Assembly: GCA_027452025.1 (NCBI GenBank)
Contig: DAIDHI010000069.1
Span: 48,267 to 112,266 of the forward strand
Reading direction: 5' to 3'
DNA length: 64,000 nt
From: Elusimicrobiota bacterium
GTDB taxonomy: Bacteria; Elusimicrobiota; Elusimicrobia; UBA1565; UBA9628
Shown here in pieces: positions 49,056-58,382 of this stretch. Made by a program: the position numbers and the translations under genes. The stretch's first letter is position 1, and every line of letters begins with the position of its first letter. The notes below the pieces were generated by a model that saw only the letters and a program-made list of their open reading frames with translations, was not told the DNA's origin and made no database searches.

Positions 49056-49167
49056 CCCGCAAGCATAGCGCCCCGGGCGCCCTTTTTCCAGGTGCGCTTG
49101 GTCACCGGCCTTTGACCGGACCTTCACCCCGCTTTCGTGCTCGCGCGCTAAAATGACGTCACCAGGT

Positions 49168-50733
49168 ATGCGGGTCCTTCCCGAATTCACCAGACGCGCG
49201 TGGCGCCGCTGGCGCGGCGGCCGAAGGGGCCTTTCGCCCCGGCCGCAGGTGCGCCCGCACATGCTGCTTCAGGCCCTGGACCGCGTCGGCGACTGCGTGG
49301 CCGCCGTGGACCGCCAGGGACGGGTCATCTACGGAAACGAGCGTTTCGAGGAGCTTTTGGGCGCGCGGCCGCTGGGCGCGCATCTGCGCGAGTGGATCGA
49401 CGGCAACGCCCTTCTGCGCGAGGACACCCGGACGCCTTTCCATTTCGAGGAAGGCGCCGTGGAACGGGTGCTGCGCGGGCAAGCCGGCTCCCAGGAAGAC
49501 GTCGTCTATCTCAAGGGGCCCGGCGCGCCGCAGGGAATGTATTTACGCTGGCTCTGCGAGCCGCTGCTCGCGCCCACCGGCCTCGAGCTCGGCGCCCTGA
49601 GCATCCTGCGCGACGTCACCTTCGAGCGCGCGCAGTCAGGCTCCCTGCGCGAAAGAGACGAGCAGCTGCGCGCCGCCCTCGACGCCGTGGACATGGGCAC
49701 CTTCCGGTGGGACGCCGCCGCCGACGTCCTGTTCTGGGACGAGCACGCGGCCAGGATCATGGGTCTGACGCGACCGTCGCCCGGGCGCATCGCGGACTGG
49801 ATGGCGCGGGTGCATCCCGACGACCGCGAGACGCTGCAGGCCGATACCCGCAAGGCCGTGGCCGACCCCGCGCCGTTCCTTTTCGAATACCGCGTCATCC
49901 GAGCGGACGGCCGGGTGCGCTGGGTCCAGGCCCACGGGCGGGTGCTCGCGCGCGAGGCCGGCCCCGTCAAGACCGGCGTCATCGTCGACATCACCGAGCG
50001 CAGGAGCGCCGAGGAGGCCCTGCGCCGCACCGTCGAGCAGCTCACGCGCAGCAACCGAGACCTCGAGGACTTCGCCTTCGTGGCCTCGCACGACCTTCAG
50101 GAGCCCGTGCGCAAGCTGGTGAGCTTCGCGCAGCTGCTCGAGCGCCGGATCTGCGGCGTGGCGGACGAGGAGGCGCGCCGCTACCTCGACTACATCGGCG
50201 GCGGCGCGCGGCGCCTCAAGGAACTGCTCGACGACCTGCTCGACTACTCGCTGGCCGGACGGGACTACAAGATCGAGACGGTGGCGCTCGAGGACGCCGT
50301 CCAAGACGCTCTGCGCACCCTCCAGCCGCGCCTGCGCGAGGTCTCGGCCGCCGTCGACTCCCGCGCGAGCGGCCGGGTGCGGGCCGACCGCGCGCGGCTG
50401 ACCCTCGTCCTGCGCCACCTCGTCGACAACGCGATCAAGTTCCGCGGGCCCGAGCCCCTGCGCCTCGAGATCCGCGCCCGCCGCGAGGGCGCGCGGTGCG
50501 TCTTGACGGTGCGCGACAACGGCATCGGCATCGAAGAGCGCTACTTCGAGCGGATCTTTCAGCCCTTCAAGCGGCTGCACGGCAAGGACGAATATCCCGG
50601 CACGGGCATCGGCCTGGCCCTGTGCAAGAAGATCGTCGAGACGCTCGGCGGGCGCCTTTGGGTGGAGTCCGCGCCCGACCGGGGCTCGGCCTTCAGCGTC
50701 GAGCTGCCCTGCGCGCAGGCGTCGCGGCGATGA
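49168..50733 (+). CDS. PAS-domain sensor histidine kinase (start 49153 or 49168)
   Basis: PAS segments; FAFVASHDLQEPVRKLVSFAQLLERR H-box; DNAIKFRG, VRDNGIGIEERYFERIFQPFKRLHGKDEYPGTGIGLALCKKIVETLGG. Confidence 0.94.
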   Translation: MRVLPEFTRRAWRRWRGGRRGLSPRPQVRPHMLLQALDRVGDCVAAVDRQGRVIYGNERFEELLGARPLGAHLREWIDGNALLREDTRTPFHFEEGAVERVLRGQAGSQEDVVYLKGPGAPQGMYLRWLCEPLLAPTGLELGALSILRDVTFERAQSGSLRERDEQLRAALDAVDMGTFRWDAAADVLFWDEHAARIMGLTRPSPGRIADWMARVHPDDRETLQADTRKAVADPAPFLFEYRVIRADGRVRWVQAHGRVLAREAGPVKTGVIVDITERRSAEEALRRTVEQLTRSNRDLEDFAFVASHDLQEPVRKLVSFAQLLERRICGVADEEARRYLDYIGGGARRLKELLDDLLDYSLAGRDYKIETVALEDAVQDALRTLQPRLREVSAAVDSRASGRVRADRARLTLVLRHLVDNAIKFRGPEPLRLEIRARREGARCVLTVRDNGIGIEERYFERIFQPFKRLHGKDEYPGTGIGLALCKKIVETLGGRLWVESAPDRGSAFSVELPCAQASRR

Positions 50734-51197
50734 CCGAGCCCCAGGCGCCGCGCCGGATCCTTCTCGTCGAGGACGACGACGCAGACGTCGAGCTCATCCG
50801 TCAGGGCTTGGCCCCCGCCAAGGAGCGCATCGCGCTTCACGTCGTTTCCGACGGCGAGCAGGCCCTCAAGTTCCTGCGCCGCCAGAGTCCTTACCAGGAA
50901 GCCCCCCGCCCCGACGCGGTGCTGCTGGACCTGAACCTGCCCCGCCTCGACGGCCGGGAGGTCTTGCGCCAGGTCAAGCGCGACGAGGCGCTGCGAATGA
51001 TCCCCGTCATCATCCTGACCACCTCGGACGCCCGCGCCGACGTCGCGCGCTGCTACGCCTGGGGCGCCAACTGCTACGTCACCAAGCCCCTGGGCCTCGA
51101 CGAGTTCCTGGTCAAGCTCGCCGCCATCGAAAGGTTCTGGACCGACGTCGTCCAGCTGCCGCCCTCCCGGGAAGCTTGGCCGTTCCCGCCCGATTAG
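50730..51197 (+). CDS. Response regulator (Rcp1-like receiver)
   Basis: RILLVEDDDADVELIRQGL; DAVLLDLNLPRLDGREVL; IPVIILTTS; YVTKP; 4-bp overlap with kinase. Confidence 0.93.
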   Translation: MTEPQAPRRILLVEDDDADVELIRQGLAPAKERIALHVVSDGEQALKFLRRQSPYQEAPRPDAVLLDLNLPRLDGREVLRQVKRDEALRMIPVIILTTSDARADVARCYAWGANCYVTKPLGLDEFLVKLAAIERFWTDVVQLPPSREAWPFPPD

Positions 51198-51204
51198 ACC
51201 TTGC

Positions 51205-51210
51205 TATAAT
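51205..51210 (+). promoter_or_regulatory. Predicted -10 (TATAAT) 6 nt before xdhC GTG 51217
   Basis: ttgcTATAATggccccGTG. Confidence 0.7.
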
Positions 51211-51216
51211 GGCCCC

Positions 51217-52029
51217 GTGACCCCCTCGGAGCTGCTTGCGGCGCTGTCCGAGCGCTTGGCCCGCGGCCAGAGCGCGGCCATGGTCACCGTCACGGGCTGC
51301 TCCGGCTCGGCGCCCCGGGAAATCGGCGCCAAGATGCTGGTCTTTGAAGGCGGCGAGACTCTGGGGACGGTGGGCGGCGGGCGCTTCGAGGCGCAAGCCG
51401 TCCAGGACGCCCTGGCGGCGCTAAAGGAAGGCGCGCCCCGCAACGCCTCCTACGAGCTCGAGCCCCGGATGCTGGGAATGTATTGCGGCGGGCGCGTCGA
51501 GGTCTTCATCGAGGTTTTCTGCGAGCGCCTCAAGCTCGTCATCCTGGGCGCCGGCCACGTCGCCGAAAAGACGGCGGCCCTCGCGGCGTTTCTCGGCGTG
51601 CCGCACTGGGTCGTCGATGACCGCGAGCAGTACGCCAGCCGCGCGCGCTTCCCCTGCGCGCGCGAGGTCCTCGTCGGCCCGATGGAGACCGTCCTCAAGC
51701 GCCTGCGCGTCGACGCCGACACCGCCGTGGCGATCGTGACGCGCTGCCACGGCTTCGACCTGCGCTGCCTCGTCGCCGCGCTGGGCACGCCGGCCTTCTA
51801 TATCGGCATGATCGGCAGCCGCACCAAGACGCAGCGCCTCTTCGAGCTCTGCCGCCGCCGCGAGCTCGACCCCGCCGGGGATCCGCGGGTCCACGCCCCG
51901 ATCGGACTGGATTTGGGCGGCCGCAGTCCGGAAGCCATCGCCTTGTCGATCCTTTCGGAGATCCTCATGACCAAGCATCGCGCCACGGGCAAGTCCCTGC
52001 GCCTCCAACATGAAACCCACGCCCTCTAA
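51217..52029 (+). CDS. xdhC: XdhC-family molybdenum cofactor insertion/sulfuration protein
   Basis: MVTVTGCSGSAPREIGAKMLVFEGGETLGTVGGGRFEAQAV; LVILGAGHVAEKTAALAAFLG; FYIGMIGSRTKTQ. Confidence 0.92.
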   Translation: MTPSELLAALSERLARGQSAAMVTVTGCSGSAPREIGAKMLVFEGGETLGTVGGGRFEAQAVQDALAALKEGAPRNASYELEPRMLGMYCGGRVEVFIEVFCERLKLVILGAGHVAEKTAALAAFLGVPHWVVDDREQYASRARFPCAREVLVGPMETVLKRLRVDADTAVAIVTRCHGFDLRCLVAALGTPAFYIGMIGSRTKTQRLFELCRRRELDPAGDPRVHAPIGLDLGGRSPEAIALSILSEILMTKHRATGKSLRLQHETHAL

Positions 52030-53218
52030 AAAGCTTTCTTCGCTGCCTCCTTATCTCTTCGTGCGCCTGGCCCAGCTCAAGCGCCAAGCCCAGGACGCCG
52101 GGCTCGACGTCATCGACCTCGGCCAGGGCAGCCCCGACCTGCCGAGCCCGGAGCACGTCGTCGACGCCTTGAAGAAAGCGATCGACGACCCGTCCACGCA
52201 CCGCTACCCCAATAACCTCGGCCTGCCCGCGCTGCGCCAGGCGATCGCCGGGTGGTATCGCCGCCGCTTCGGCGTGAGTCTCGACGCCGAGACCGAGGTC
52301 CTGCCGCTCATCGGCTCCAAAGAGGGCATCGCCCACCTGCTCATGGCCCTGCTCGAGCCCGGCCAGGGGGTGCTGGTGCCCAACCCCTGCTATCCCGTCC
52401 ACTACAACGGCGTGGTGCTGGCCGGCGGCAAGCCCATCCTCATGCCCCTGCGCGAGGAAAACGGCTTCATGCCCGACCTGCGCAAAGTCACGCCCGCGCA
52501 GGCGCGCGCCTCGAAGGTCCTGCTGCTCAACTACCCCAACAACCCGACGGGCGCGGTGCTGCCCAGCAACGTCCTGCTCGAGGACGCCCTCGCCTTCTCG
52601 CGCAAGCACGGCTGCCTCGTCGCCTACGACAACGCCTATTCCGAGCTGACCTTCGACGGCTACAAGGCGCCCTCGATCCTGCAGATCCCGGGCGCGCTCG
52701 AGCACGCCGTGGAGTTTCACTCCTTCTCCAAGTCCTACTCGATGGCGGGCTGGCGCATCGGCTGGGTGGCGGGCAACGCCGACGCCATCGCGAACCTCTC
52801 CAAGTTCAAAGGTTTCCTCGACTACGGCATCCCGGGCTTCATCCAGCAGGCCGCCGTTGCCGCCGTCGAAGGGCCGCAGGACTATACCGTCCGCGCCGCC
52901 GCGACCTACGAGCGGCGCCGCGACGCCCTCGTCGCCGCCCTCTCCGACGTCGGCTGGACCGTGCCCACGCCGCGCGCCACGATGTATATCTGGGCGCGCC
53001 TGCCCAAGGCCGCCCAGAAGCAGGGCAGCCTCAAGTTCTGCGAGCGGCTGATCCTGGAGCACGGCGTGGTGATCTCTCCCGGCGTGGGCTTCGGGCCCTA
53101 CGGCGAGGGCTACGTGCGCATCTCCCTCATCGCCCCGGAGGCGCGCCTCGAGGAAGCGGCCCAGCGCATCGGGCAGTTCCTCAGCGCGAAGAAGCCCTGG
53201 CTCGCGAAGACGGCCTAG
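52010..53218 (+). CDS. Class I/II PLP aminotransferase (LL-DAP/alanine aminotransferase-like)
   Basis: DVIDLGQGSPDLPSPEHVV; NYPNNPTGAVLP; SFSKSYSMAGWRIGWVAGN. Confidence 0.92.
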   Translation: MKPTPSKKLSSLPPYLFVRLAQLKRQAQDAGLDVIDLGQGSPDLPSPEHVVDALKKAIDDPSTHRYPNNLGLPALRQAIAGWYRRRFGVSLDAETEVLPLIGSKEGIAHLLMALLEPGQGVLVPNPCYPVHYNGVVLAGGKPILMPLREENGFMPDLRKVTPAQARASKVLLLNYPNNPTGAVLPSNVLLEDALAFSRKHGCLVAYDNAYSELTFDGYKAPSILQIPGALEHAVEFHSFSKSYSMAGWRIGWVAGNADAIANLSKFKGFLDYGIPGFIQQAAVAAVEGPQDYTVRAAATYERRRDALVAALSDVGWTVPTPRATMYIWARLPKAAQKQGSLKFCERLILEHGVVISPGVGFGPYGEGYVRISLIAPEARLEEAAQRIGQFLSAKKPWLAKTA

Positions 53219-53235
53219 CCGCCGGCGCCGCCGTC

Positions 53236-54204
53236 CTGCGCGACGGGCTCGACCGGCCCTTCCACTACCTGCGGCTGTCGGTGGAGGACGCCTGCAACTT
53301 CCGCTGCGTCTATTGCCTCCCCGAAGGCTTTCGCAAGACGATCGAGGCGCCGCCGCTCTCCGTGCCCGAGATCGCCCGCCTGCTGCGGGCCTTCGCCGAG
53401 TTGGGTCTTTGGAAGGTGCGCCTGACGGGCGGCGAGCCGACGCTGCGCCAGGATATCGTCGACATCGCCAGGACGGCGGCCGAAACGCCCGGAGTGCGCC
53501 GCGTGGCGCTGTCGACCAACGGCTACCGCCTGAGCGCGCTCGCGCCCGACCTCGCGGCCGCCGGCGTGCGCGCCGTCAATGTCAGCGTCGACAGCCTCGA
53601 CGAGGGCCGCTTCGAGGAGCTGACCGGCCGGCGGCTGCTGCGCGAGGTCCTTTCCGGCATCGACCGCTGCCTAGAGCTGGGGCTTTCCACCAAGATCAAC
53701 GCCGTGCTCTTGTCCGGCGTCAACGACGGGGAGCTGGGCGCGTTCCTCGCCCTGGCCAAGGACCGGCCGCTCGGCGTGCGCTTCATCGAGCTCATGCGCA
53801 ACGGCGCCGCGGGCCCGATCTTCGAGAAGCGGCACCTGTCGGGGCAGGTCGTCGTCGAGGCGCTGCTTTCGCGCGGCTGGCGCGAGAAGCCGAGGCTGGA
53901 GGGCGACGGCCCGGCGCAGCGCTTCTCCCATCCCGATTACGCCGGCGAGGCCGGCCTCATCGCCCCCTACGCCAAGGACTTTTGCGCCGCCTGCAACCGC
54001 CTGCGCGTGACCTCGCGCGGCGGGCTGCGGCTGTGCCTCTTCGCGGAAGAGGACTTCTCGCTGCGCGACCTGCTGCAAGACGACGCGCAAAAGGAAGCGC
54101 TCAAGGCGCGGGTGCGCACGCTGCTCGGGCGCAAGGAGCCCTCGCACTATCTGCCCGAGGGACGCTTCGGCACGGCGAAGAACTTCGCTTTGATGGGAGG
54201 CTGA
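53236..54204 (+). CDS. moaA: GTP 3',8-cyclase; start uncertain (CTG at 53236 proposed)
   Basis: LRDGLDRPFHYLRLSVEDACNFRCVYCLPEG (CxxxCxxC); CAACNRLRVTSRGGLRLCLF; C-terminal GG. Confidence 0.92.
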   Translation: MRDGLDRPFHYLRLSVEDACNFRCVYCLPEGFRKTIEAPPLSVPEIARLLRAFAELGLWKVRLTGGEPTLRQDIVDIARTAAETPGVRRVALSTNGYRLSALAPDLAAAGVRAVNVSVDSLDEGRFEELTGRRLLREVLSGIDRCLELGLSTKINAVLLSGVNDGELGAFLALAKDRPLGVRFIELMRNGAAGPIFEKRHLSGQVVVEALLSRGWREKPRLEGDGPAQRFSHPDYAGEAGLIAPYAKDFCAACNRLRVTSRGGLRLCLFAEEDFSLRDLLQDDAQKEALKARVRTLLGRKEPSHYLPEGRFGTAKNFALMGG

Positions 54205-54208
54205 CTCC

Positions 54209-55171
54209 ATGAAGCGCGGCTTTCAGATGGTCGACGTCGGCGGCAAGACGCCCACCCGGCGACGAGCCCTGGCCACGGGGTCCCTGCGCATGGGCCGGGC
54301 GGCGTTCGCTCTCTTGAAAAGCGGCCGCCTGCCCAAGGGCGACGCGCTCGCGCTAGGCCAAGCCGCCGGCATCCTGGCCGCCAAGCGCGCGCCCGAGCAC
54401 ATCCCGCTCTGTCACCCTTTGCCCCTAGAGCGCGTGGACGTGCGCTTCTTGCTCGACGCCAACCTGCCCGGCGTGCGCGCCCAGTGCGAGGCGGCCGCCT
54501 TCGCCAAGACGGGCGTGGAGATGGAGGCGCTCTCCGGAGTCGCCGCCGCGCTTCTGGCCGTCTACGACGTCGTCAAGCAGGTCGATCCGGCGCTCACGAT
54601 CTCCGACGTCCGCCTCGAAGTCAAAGAGGGCGGCAAGTCGGGCGTTTGGAGGCATCCGCAAAGCGCGAAGCGGCCGACTATGGCCGGCCATAGTGCATCC
54701 AAGAAGCTCGGCCGCGCGGCCGTTTTAACCGTGAGCGACACGAGATCCCGGAAAACCGACGTCGGCGGGCCGCTGCTGGCTCAAGGACTGCGCCAGCTCG
54801 GCTTCAAGACGGCCAAGCCCGCCATCGTGCCGGATGACCGGCAGAAGATTTCCGCCGCCGTGGCGAGGCTGAGCGAAAGCCACGACGTCGTCGCCCTGAC
54901 CGGCGGCACCGGGCTTTCGCCGCGCGACGTCACGCCGGAAGCGGCCGCCGCGGCGTGCGACCGCGACATCCCGGGCTTCGGCGAGGCCCTGCGAGCGCTG
55001 GGCGCGCAAAAGACGCCGCTGGCGCGCCTTTCGCGCGGCGGGGCCTGGCTGCGCGGACGCTGCGTCGTCGTCGCCTTGCCGGGCAGCCCCTCAGGCGTGC
55101 GCGACGGGCTGCAGGTCCTTTCCGAGCTCCTGCCCCACGCCCTCCACGTCGCGCGCGGAGGCGGGCATTGA
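54209..55171 (+). CDS. MoaC-MoaB/MogA fusion protein
   Basis: MoaC part MVDVGGKTPTRRRALATG...IPLCHPLPLERVDV...EMEALSGVAAALLAVYDVVK; MogA part AVLTVSDTRSRKTDVGGPLL...VVALTGGTGLSPRDVTPEA...VVALPGSPSGVRDGL. Confidence 0.95.
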   Translation: MKRGFQMVDVGGKTPTRRRALATGSLRMGRAAFALLKSGRLPKGDALALGQAAGILAAKRAPEHIPLCHPLPLERVDVRFLLDANLPGVRAQCEAAAFAKTGVEMEALSGVAAALLAVYDVVKQVDPALTISDVRLEVKEGGKSGVWRHPQSAKRPTMAGHSASKKLGRAAVLTVSDTRSRKTDVGGPLLAQGLRQLGFKTAKPAIVPDDRQKISAAVARLSESHDVVALTGGTGLSPRDVTPEAAAAACDRDIPGFGEALRALGAQKTPLARLSRGGAWLRGRCVVVALPGSPSGVRDGLQVLSELLPHALHVARGGGH

Positions 55172-55923
55172 CGCCGGCCTGGGTGAGCGGCCATCCGCTG
55201 GTCCTCTTGGCGGTCTTCGCCGTCGCCCTGCTCTACGCCAGCGTCGGCCACGGCGGCGCCTCCGGATATTTGGCCGTGCTGGCGCTCTTCGGCTTCGCCC
55301 CGCAATCCATGAAGGCCAGCGCGCTCGTGCTCAACCTTCTCGTGGCCGCCGTCTCCTTCCATCATTTCCGCTCCGCTGGGCATTTCAAGAAGTCGCTCTT
55401 TTGGCCCTTCGCCGCGGCCTCGATCCCGCTGGCCTTCGTGGGCGGCTGGATCGCCTTGCCCGCGCGCGTCTACGCGGGGCTTCTCGCCGCCACGCTGCTC
55501 TTCGCCGCCTTCCGTCTCATCGTCTTTCCCTCCTCCGAAGCCGCCCGGCCGCCGCGCCGGCCGTCGTTGGGCGCGTCGCTTGGCGCCGGCGGGGCCATCG
55601 GGCTTCTCTCCGGCCTGGTCGGAGTCGGCGGCGGGATCTTCCTGTCCCCGATCATGATCTTGCTCGGCTGGGCCGACGCCAAGGAGACGGCCGCGGTCTC
55701 GGCGGCCTTCATCTGGGTCAACTCGGCCTCGGGGCTCATCGGCCAGATCCGCTCCCAGGGTCTCGACGCAGCGTCCCTCTGGCCGCTGGCCGTCGCCGCG
55801 GCCGCGGGCGGCTGGCTCGGCGCCTCGACGGGCGCGCGCCGCGTCCCGGCCGCGGCCTTGCGCCGGCTGCTGGGCCTGGTGCTGCTGGTCGCCGTCTTCA
55901 AGCTCGGGAGGATGGCCCTATGA
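55168..55923 (+). CDS. TSUP-family (TauE/SafE) membrane transporter
   Basis: TTG start; VGHGGASGYLAVLALFG, LSGLVGVGGGIFLSPIMILLGWADAKETAAVSAAFIWVNSASGLIG. Confidence 0.92.
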   Translation: MTPAWVSGHPLVLLAVFAVALLYASVGHGGASGYLAVLALFGFAPQSMKASALVLNLLVAAVSFHHFRSAGHFKKSLFWPFAAASIPLAFVGGWIALPARVYAGLLAATLLFAAFRLIVFPSSEAARPPRRPSLGASLGAGGAIGLLSGLVGVGGGIFLSPIMILLGWADAKETAAVSAAFIWVNSASGLIGQIRSQGLDAASLWPLAVAAAAGGWLGASTGARRVPAAALRRLLGLVLLVAVFKLGRMAL

Positions 55924-57179
55924 TCGGCTACTCCGAAGCGCTGCATCTGCTCGTCGAGACGGCCGAGGACGTCGGCCTGCTGCCCTTTTCGTCGGCGCCG
56001 CTGCGGGAGGCCGCCGGCCGCGTCGCCGCAAGCCCGATCGCCAGCGCGGAGCCGCTGCCCGCCTTCGATAACTCCGCCATGGACGGCTTCGCCGTCGTCT
56101 GCGCCCAGACGGCGGCCGCCTCCAAGTCCTCGCCGGCGCGCCTGCCCATCGTCGGCTCGGTGGCGGCCGGCGACGTGCCTCCCTCTCCGGCGCGGGCCTT
56201 CGGCGCCTTCGAGATCATGACTGGCGCCCCGATTCCCGCGGGCTTCGACGCCGTGGCCCGTCTGGAGGACGTGCGCCGCGAGGACGGCGAGGTCCTGGTC
56301 TTTTCTCCCGTCGATCGGGGCGCGTACGTCCGCCGCGCCGGCTCCGATTATCAAGCCGGCCTGCCGGTGGTCGCCCCCGGAGAACGGCTGGACTCGCGCC
56401 ATCTGCTCGCGCTGGCCGCTCTGGGCGTGGCGAGGGTGCCCGTGCGCTGGAAGCCGAAGGTGGCCGTCATCTCCACCGGCCGGGAGCTTATCGAAACCGG
56501 CGCGCCGCTTTTGCCCGGGCAGATTCGCAACGCCACCGGGCCGTATCTGGCCGCGGCGCTTTCGGAGCTGGGCGCCGAGCCGCGCGTCTACGGCACCGTC
56601 GCCGACGACCCCGTCGACTTCAAGCGGCGCATGGACGCCGCGTTGTCCCAGGAAAACGACCTGATCCTGACCACCGGCGCCGTCTCCATGGGCCGCCACG
56701 ACTTCGTCGCCGCAGCCGTGGCCGAGCTCGGGGGCAGGCCGCTGTTCCACAAGGTGGCGATGCGCCCGGGAAAGCCCATCCTCGCCGCCCGCTTCGGCCA
56801 CGGTCCGCTGCTCCTCGGCCTTCCCGGAAACCCGGTCTCGACCGTCGTCGGCCTGCGCTTCTTCGTCGCCCCCTACCTGCGCCGCCTGCTCGGCCAGCCG
56901 CCGGAGCGCTTCCTGCGCGCCGCCCTGGCGCAGCCGGTCCAAAAGCCCGCGGGGCTGCGCTGCTTCCTCAAGGCGCGCGCCGCCGCGGGCCCGGCCGGCA
57001 CGAGCGTCCAGGTGCTTCCCGGGCAGGGCTCCTTCCAGGTGCGGCCGCTGCTCGAGGCCAACGCCTGGGCGATCCTGCCCGAGGAGCCGGAGGAGCTTGC
57101 GGCCGGCGCCGAGGTCGACGTCGCCCCCATCCTGCCCGAGGACTCCTCCTGGGCTCCGCTCGCCGGGGCGCGCACGTGA
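55920..57179 (+). CDS. moeA: Molybdopterin molybdenumtransferase
   Basis: LPAFDNSAMDGFAVV; EIMTGAPIPAGFDAVARLED; VAVISTGRELIE; GLPGNPVSTVVGLRFFVAPYLRRL. Confidence 0.95.
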   Translation: MIGYSEALHLLVETAEDVGLLPFSSAPLREAAGRVAASPIASAEPLPAFDNSAMDGFAVVCAQTAAASKSSPARLPIVGSVAAGDVPPSPARAFGAFEIMTGAPIPAGFDAVARLEDVRREDGEVLVFSPVDRGAYVRRAGSDYQAGLPVVAPGERLDSRHLLALAALGVARVPVRWKPKVAVISTGRELIETGAPLLPGQIRNATGPYLAAALSELGAEPRVYGTVADDPVDFKRRMDAALSQENDLILTTGAVSMGRHDFVAAAVAELGGRPLFHKVAMRPGKPILAARFGHGPLLLGLPGNPVSTVVGLRFFVAPYLRRLLGQPPERFLRAALAQPVQKPAGLRCFLKARAAAGPAGTSVQVLPGQGSFQVRPLLEANAWAILPEEPEELAAGAEVDVAPILPEDSSWAPLAGART

Positions 57180-57424
57180 CGGTCCAAGTCGAGCTCTACG
57201 GGCGGCTGCGCGACGCCGGCCTAGGCGCCGCCGTCAGCCTCGAACTGCCGGAGGGCGCGACCGCCTTCCAGGCGCTCGAGGCGCTGCGCGCAGCCTTGGG
57301 ACCGCGCGCGGCGCTGCTCGAGGGCGCGGCATTGGCCACGGCCGACGCCGTCTTGTCCGGCGCGGAAAGGCTGCCGGCGGCCCAGGCGCGCCTGGCCGCG
57401 CTGCCCCCGGTCTGCGGCGGATGA
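57176..57424 (+). CDS. moaD: Molybdopterin synthase sulfur-carrier subunit
   Basis: Ubiquitin-like small protein ending PPVCGG; GTG start. Confidence 0.88.
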   Translation: MTVQVELYGRLRDAGLGAAVSLELPEGATAFQALEALRAALGPRAALLEGAALATADAVLSGAERLPAAQARLAALPPVCGG

Positions 57425-57861
57425 AGGACCCCGCCTGCGCCGTCACCGAGCATCCGCTGCGAGCCGAGGAGCTGCTCGACTGGCTGGCCGACCCGGCCCA
57501 CGGCGCCCGCGACCTCTTCCTGGGCGTGGTGCGCGCCGAGCACGAGGGCCGCAAGGTCCGCGCCGTCAGCTACGACTGCTTCAAGCCCCTGGCCGAGAAG
57601 ACCCTTCGGGAGATCGCGCGCGAGGCGCAGGAGCGCTTCGGATCGCGCCTCGCCTGCGCCCATCGCGTCGGGCGCCTGGAAGTCGGCGAGGCGAGCGTGG
57701 CGATCGCGGCCGGCAGCCCCCATCGCGCCGAGGCCTTCGAGGCCTGCCGCTACGTGATCGAAGAGATCAAGCGCCGGCTGCCCGTCTGGAAGAAGGAGCA
57801 TTACGAGGACGGCGATTCCGCCTGGCTGCCCGGCTGCGCGCTGGAGCGCGCGCCCCGGTGA
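57421..57861 (+). CDS. moaE: Molybdopterin synthase catalytic subunit
   Basis: DLFLGVVRAEHEGRKVRAVSYDCFKPLAEKTLREIA; AHRVGRLEVGEASVAIAAGSPHRAEAFEACRYVIEEIKRRLPVWKKEHYEDG. Confidence 0.95.
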   Translation: MKDPACAVTEHPLRAEELLDWLADPAHGARDLFLGVVRAEHEGRKVRAVSYDCFKPLAEKTLREIAREAQERFGSRLACAHRVGRLEVGEASVAIAAGSPHRAEAFEACRYVIEEIKRRLPVWKKEHYEDGDSAWLPGCALERAPR

Positions 57862-58382
57862 AAATCCGCTGCGACTTGCACGTCAACGGCGGGTCGCGCA
57901 AGCTCTTGCTCGTGCCCGGCCCCAACGAGCCGGGCGAGCACCTGGCCTTGAAGCTCGCCGCCTACCTGCTCTTCTGGGACGAAGACCCGATCGTCGACGC
58001 GAGCGTGAAGACCCCGGCGCTGTCCCAGTTCGAGTTCCTCCCCGACGTCCTCGGGCTCGACGAGGGCGGAGACATCAAGCTGTGGGTCGAGTGCGGCACG
58101 GCCACCATGCACAAGCTCGGCAAGCTCGTCAAAAGGCTCTCCCAGGCCCGCATCGTCGTGCTCAAGGAAAGCGAACGCGACGCCTCGCGCGCGCGCAAGG
58201 ACGTCGAGGAGCATCTAGACAAGCCCCAGCGCGTCGAGATCCTCGCCTGGCCGGGGAAAGGCTTCCGCGAGTGGGTGGAGTCCGTCGGCGAAAAGACCGA
58301 GGTCTACGGCGAGGCTGGCGGTCTCATGATCAACGCCGTGGTCAACGAGCGCCCCGCGCTCGTCGAGTTCAAGCGCTTCTGA
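57858..58382 (+). CDS. YaeQ-family protein
   Basis: GTG start; LALKLAAYLLFWDEDPIVDASVKTPALSQFEFLPDVLGLDEGGDIKLWVECGTATMHKLGKLVKR (PD-(D/E)XK-like YaeQ pattern). Confidence 0.7.
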   Translation: MKIRCDLHVNGGSRKLLLVPGPNEPGEHLALKLAAYLLFWDEDPIVDASVKTPALSQFEFLPDVLGLDEGGDIKLWVECGTATMHKLGKLVKRLSQARIVVLKESERDASRARKDVEEHLDKPQRVEILAWPGKGFREWVESVGEKTEVYGEAGGLMINAVVNERPALVEFKRF

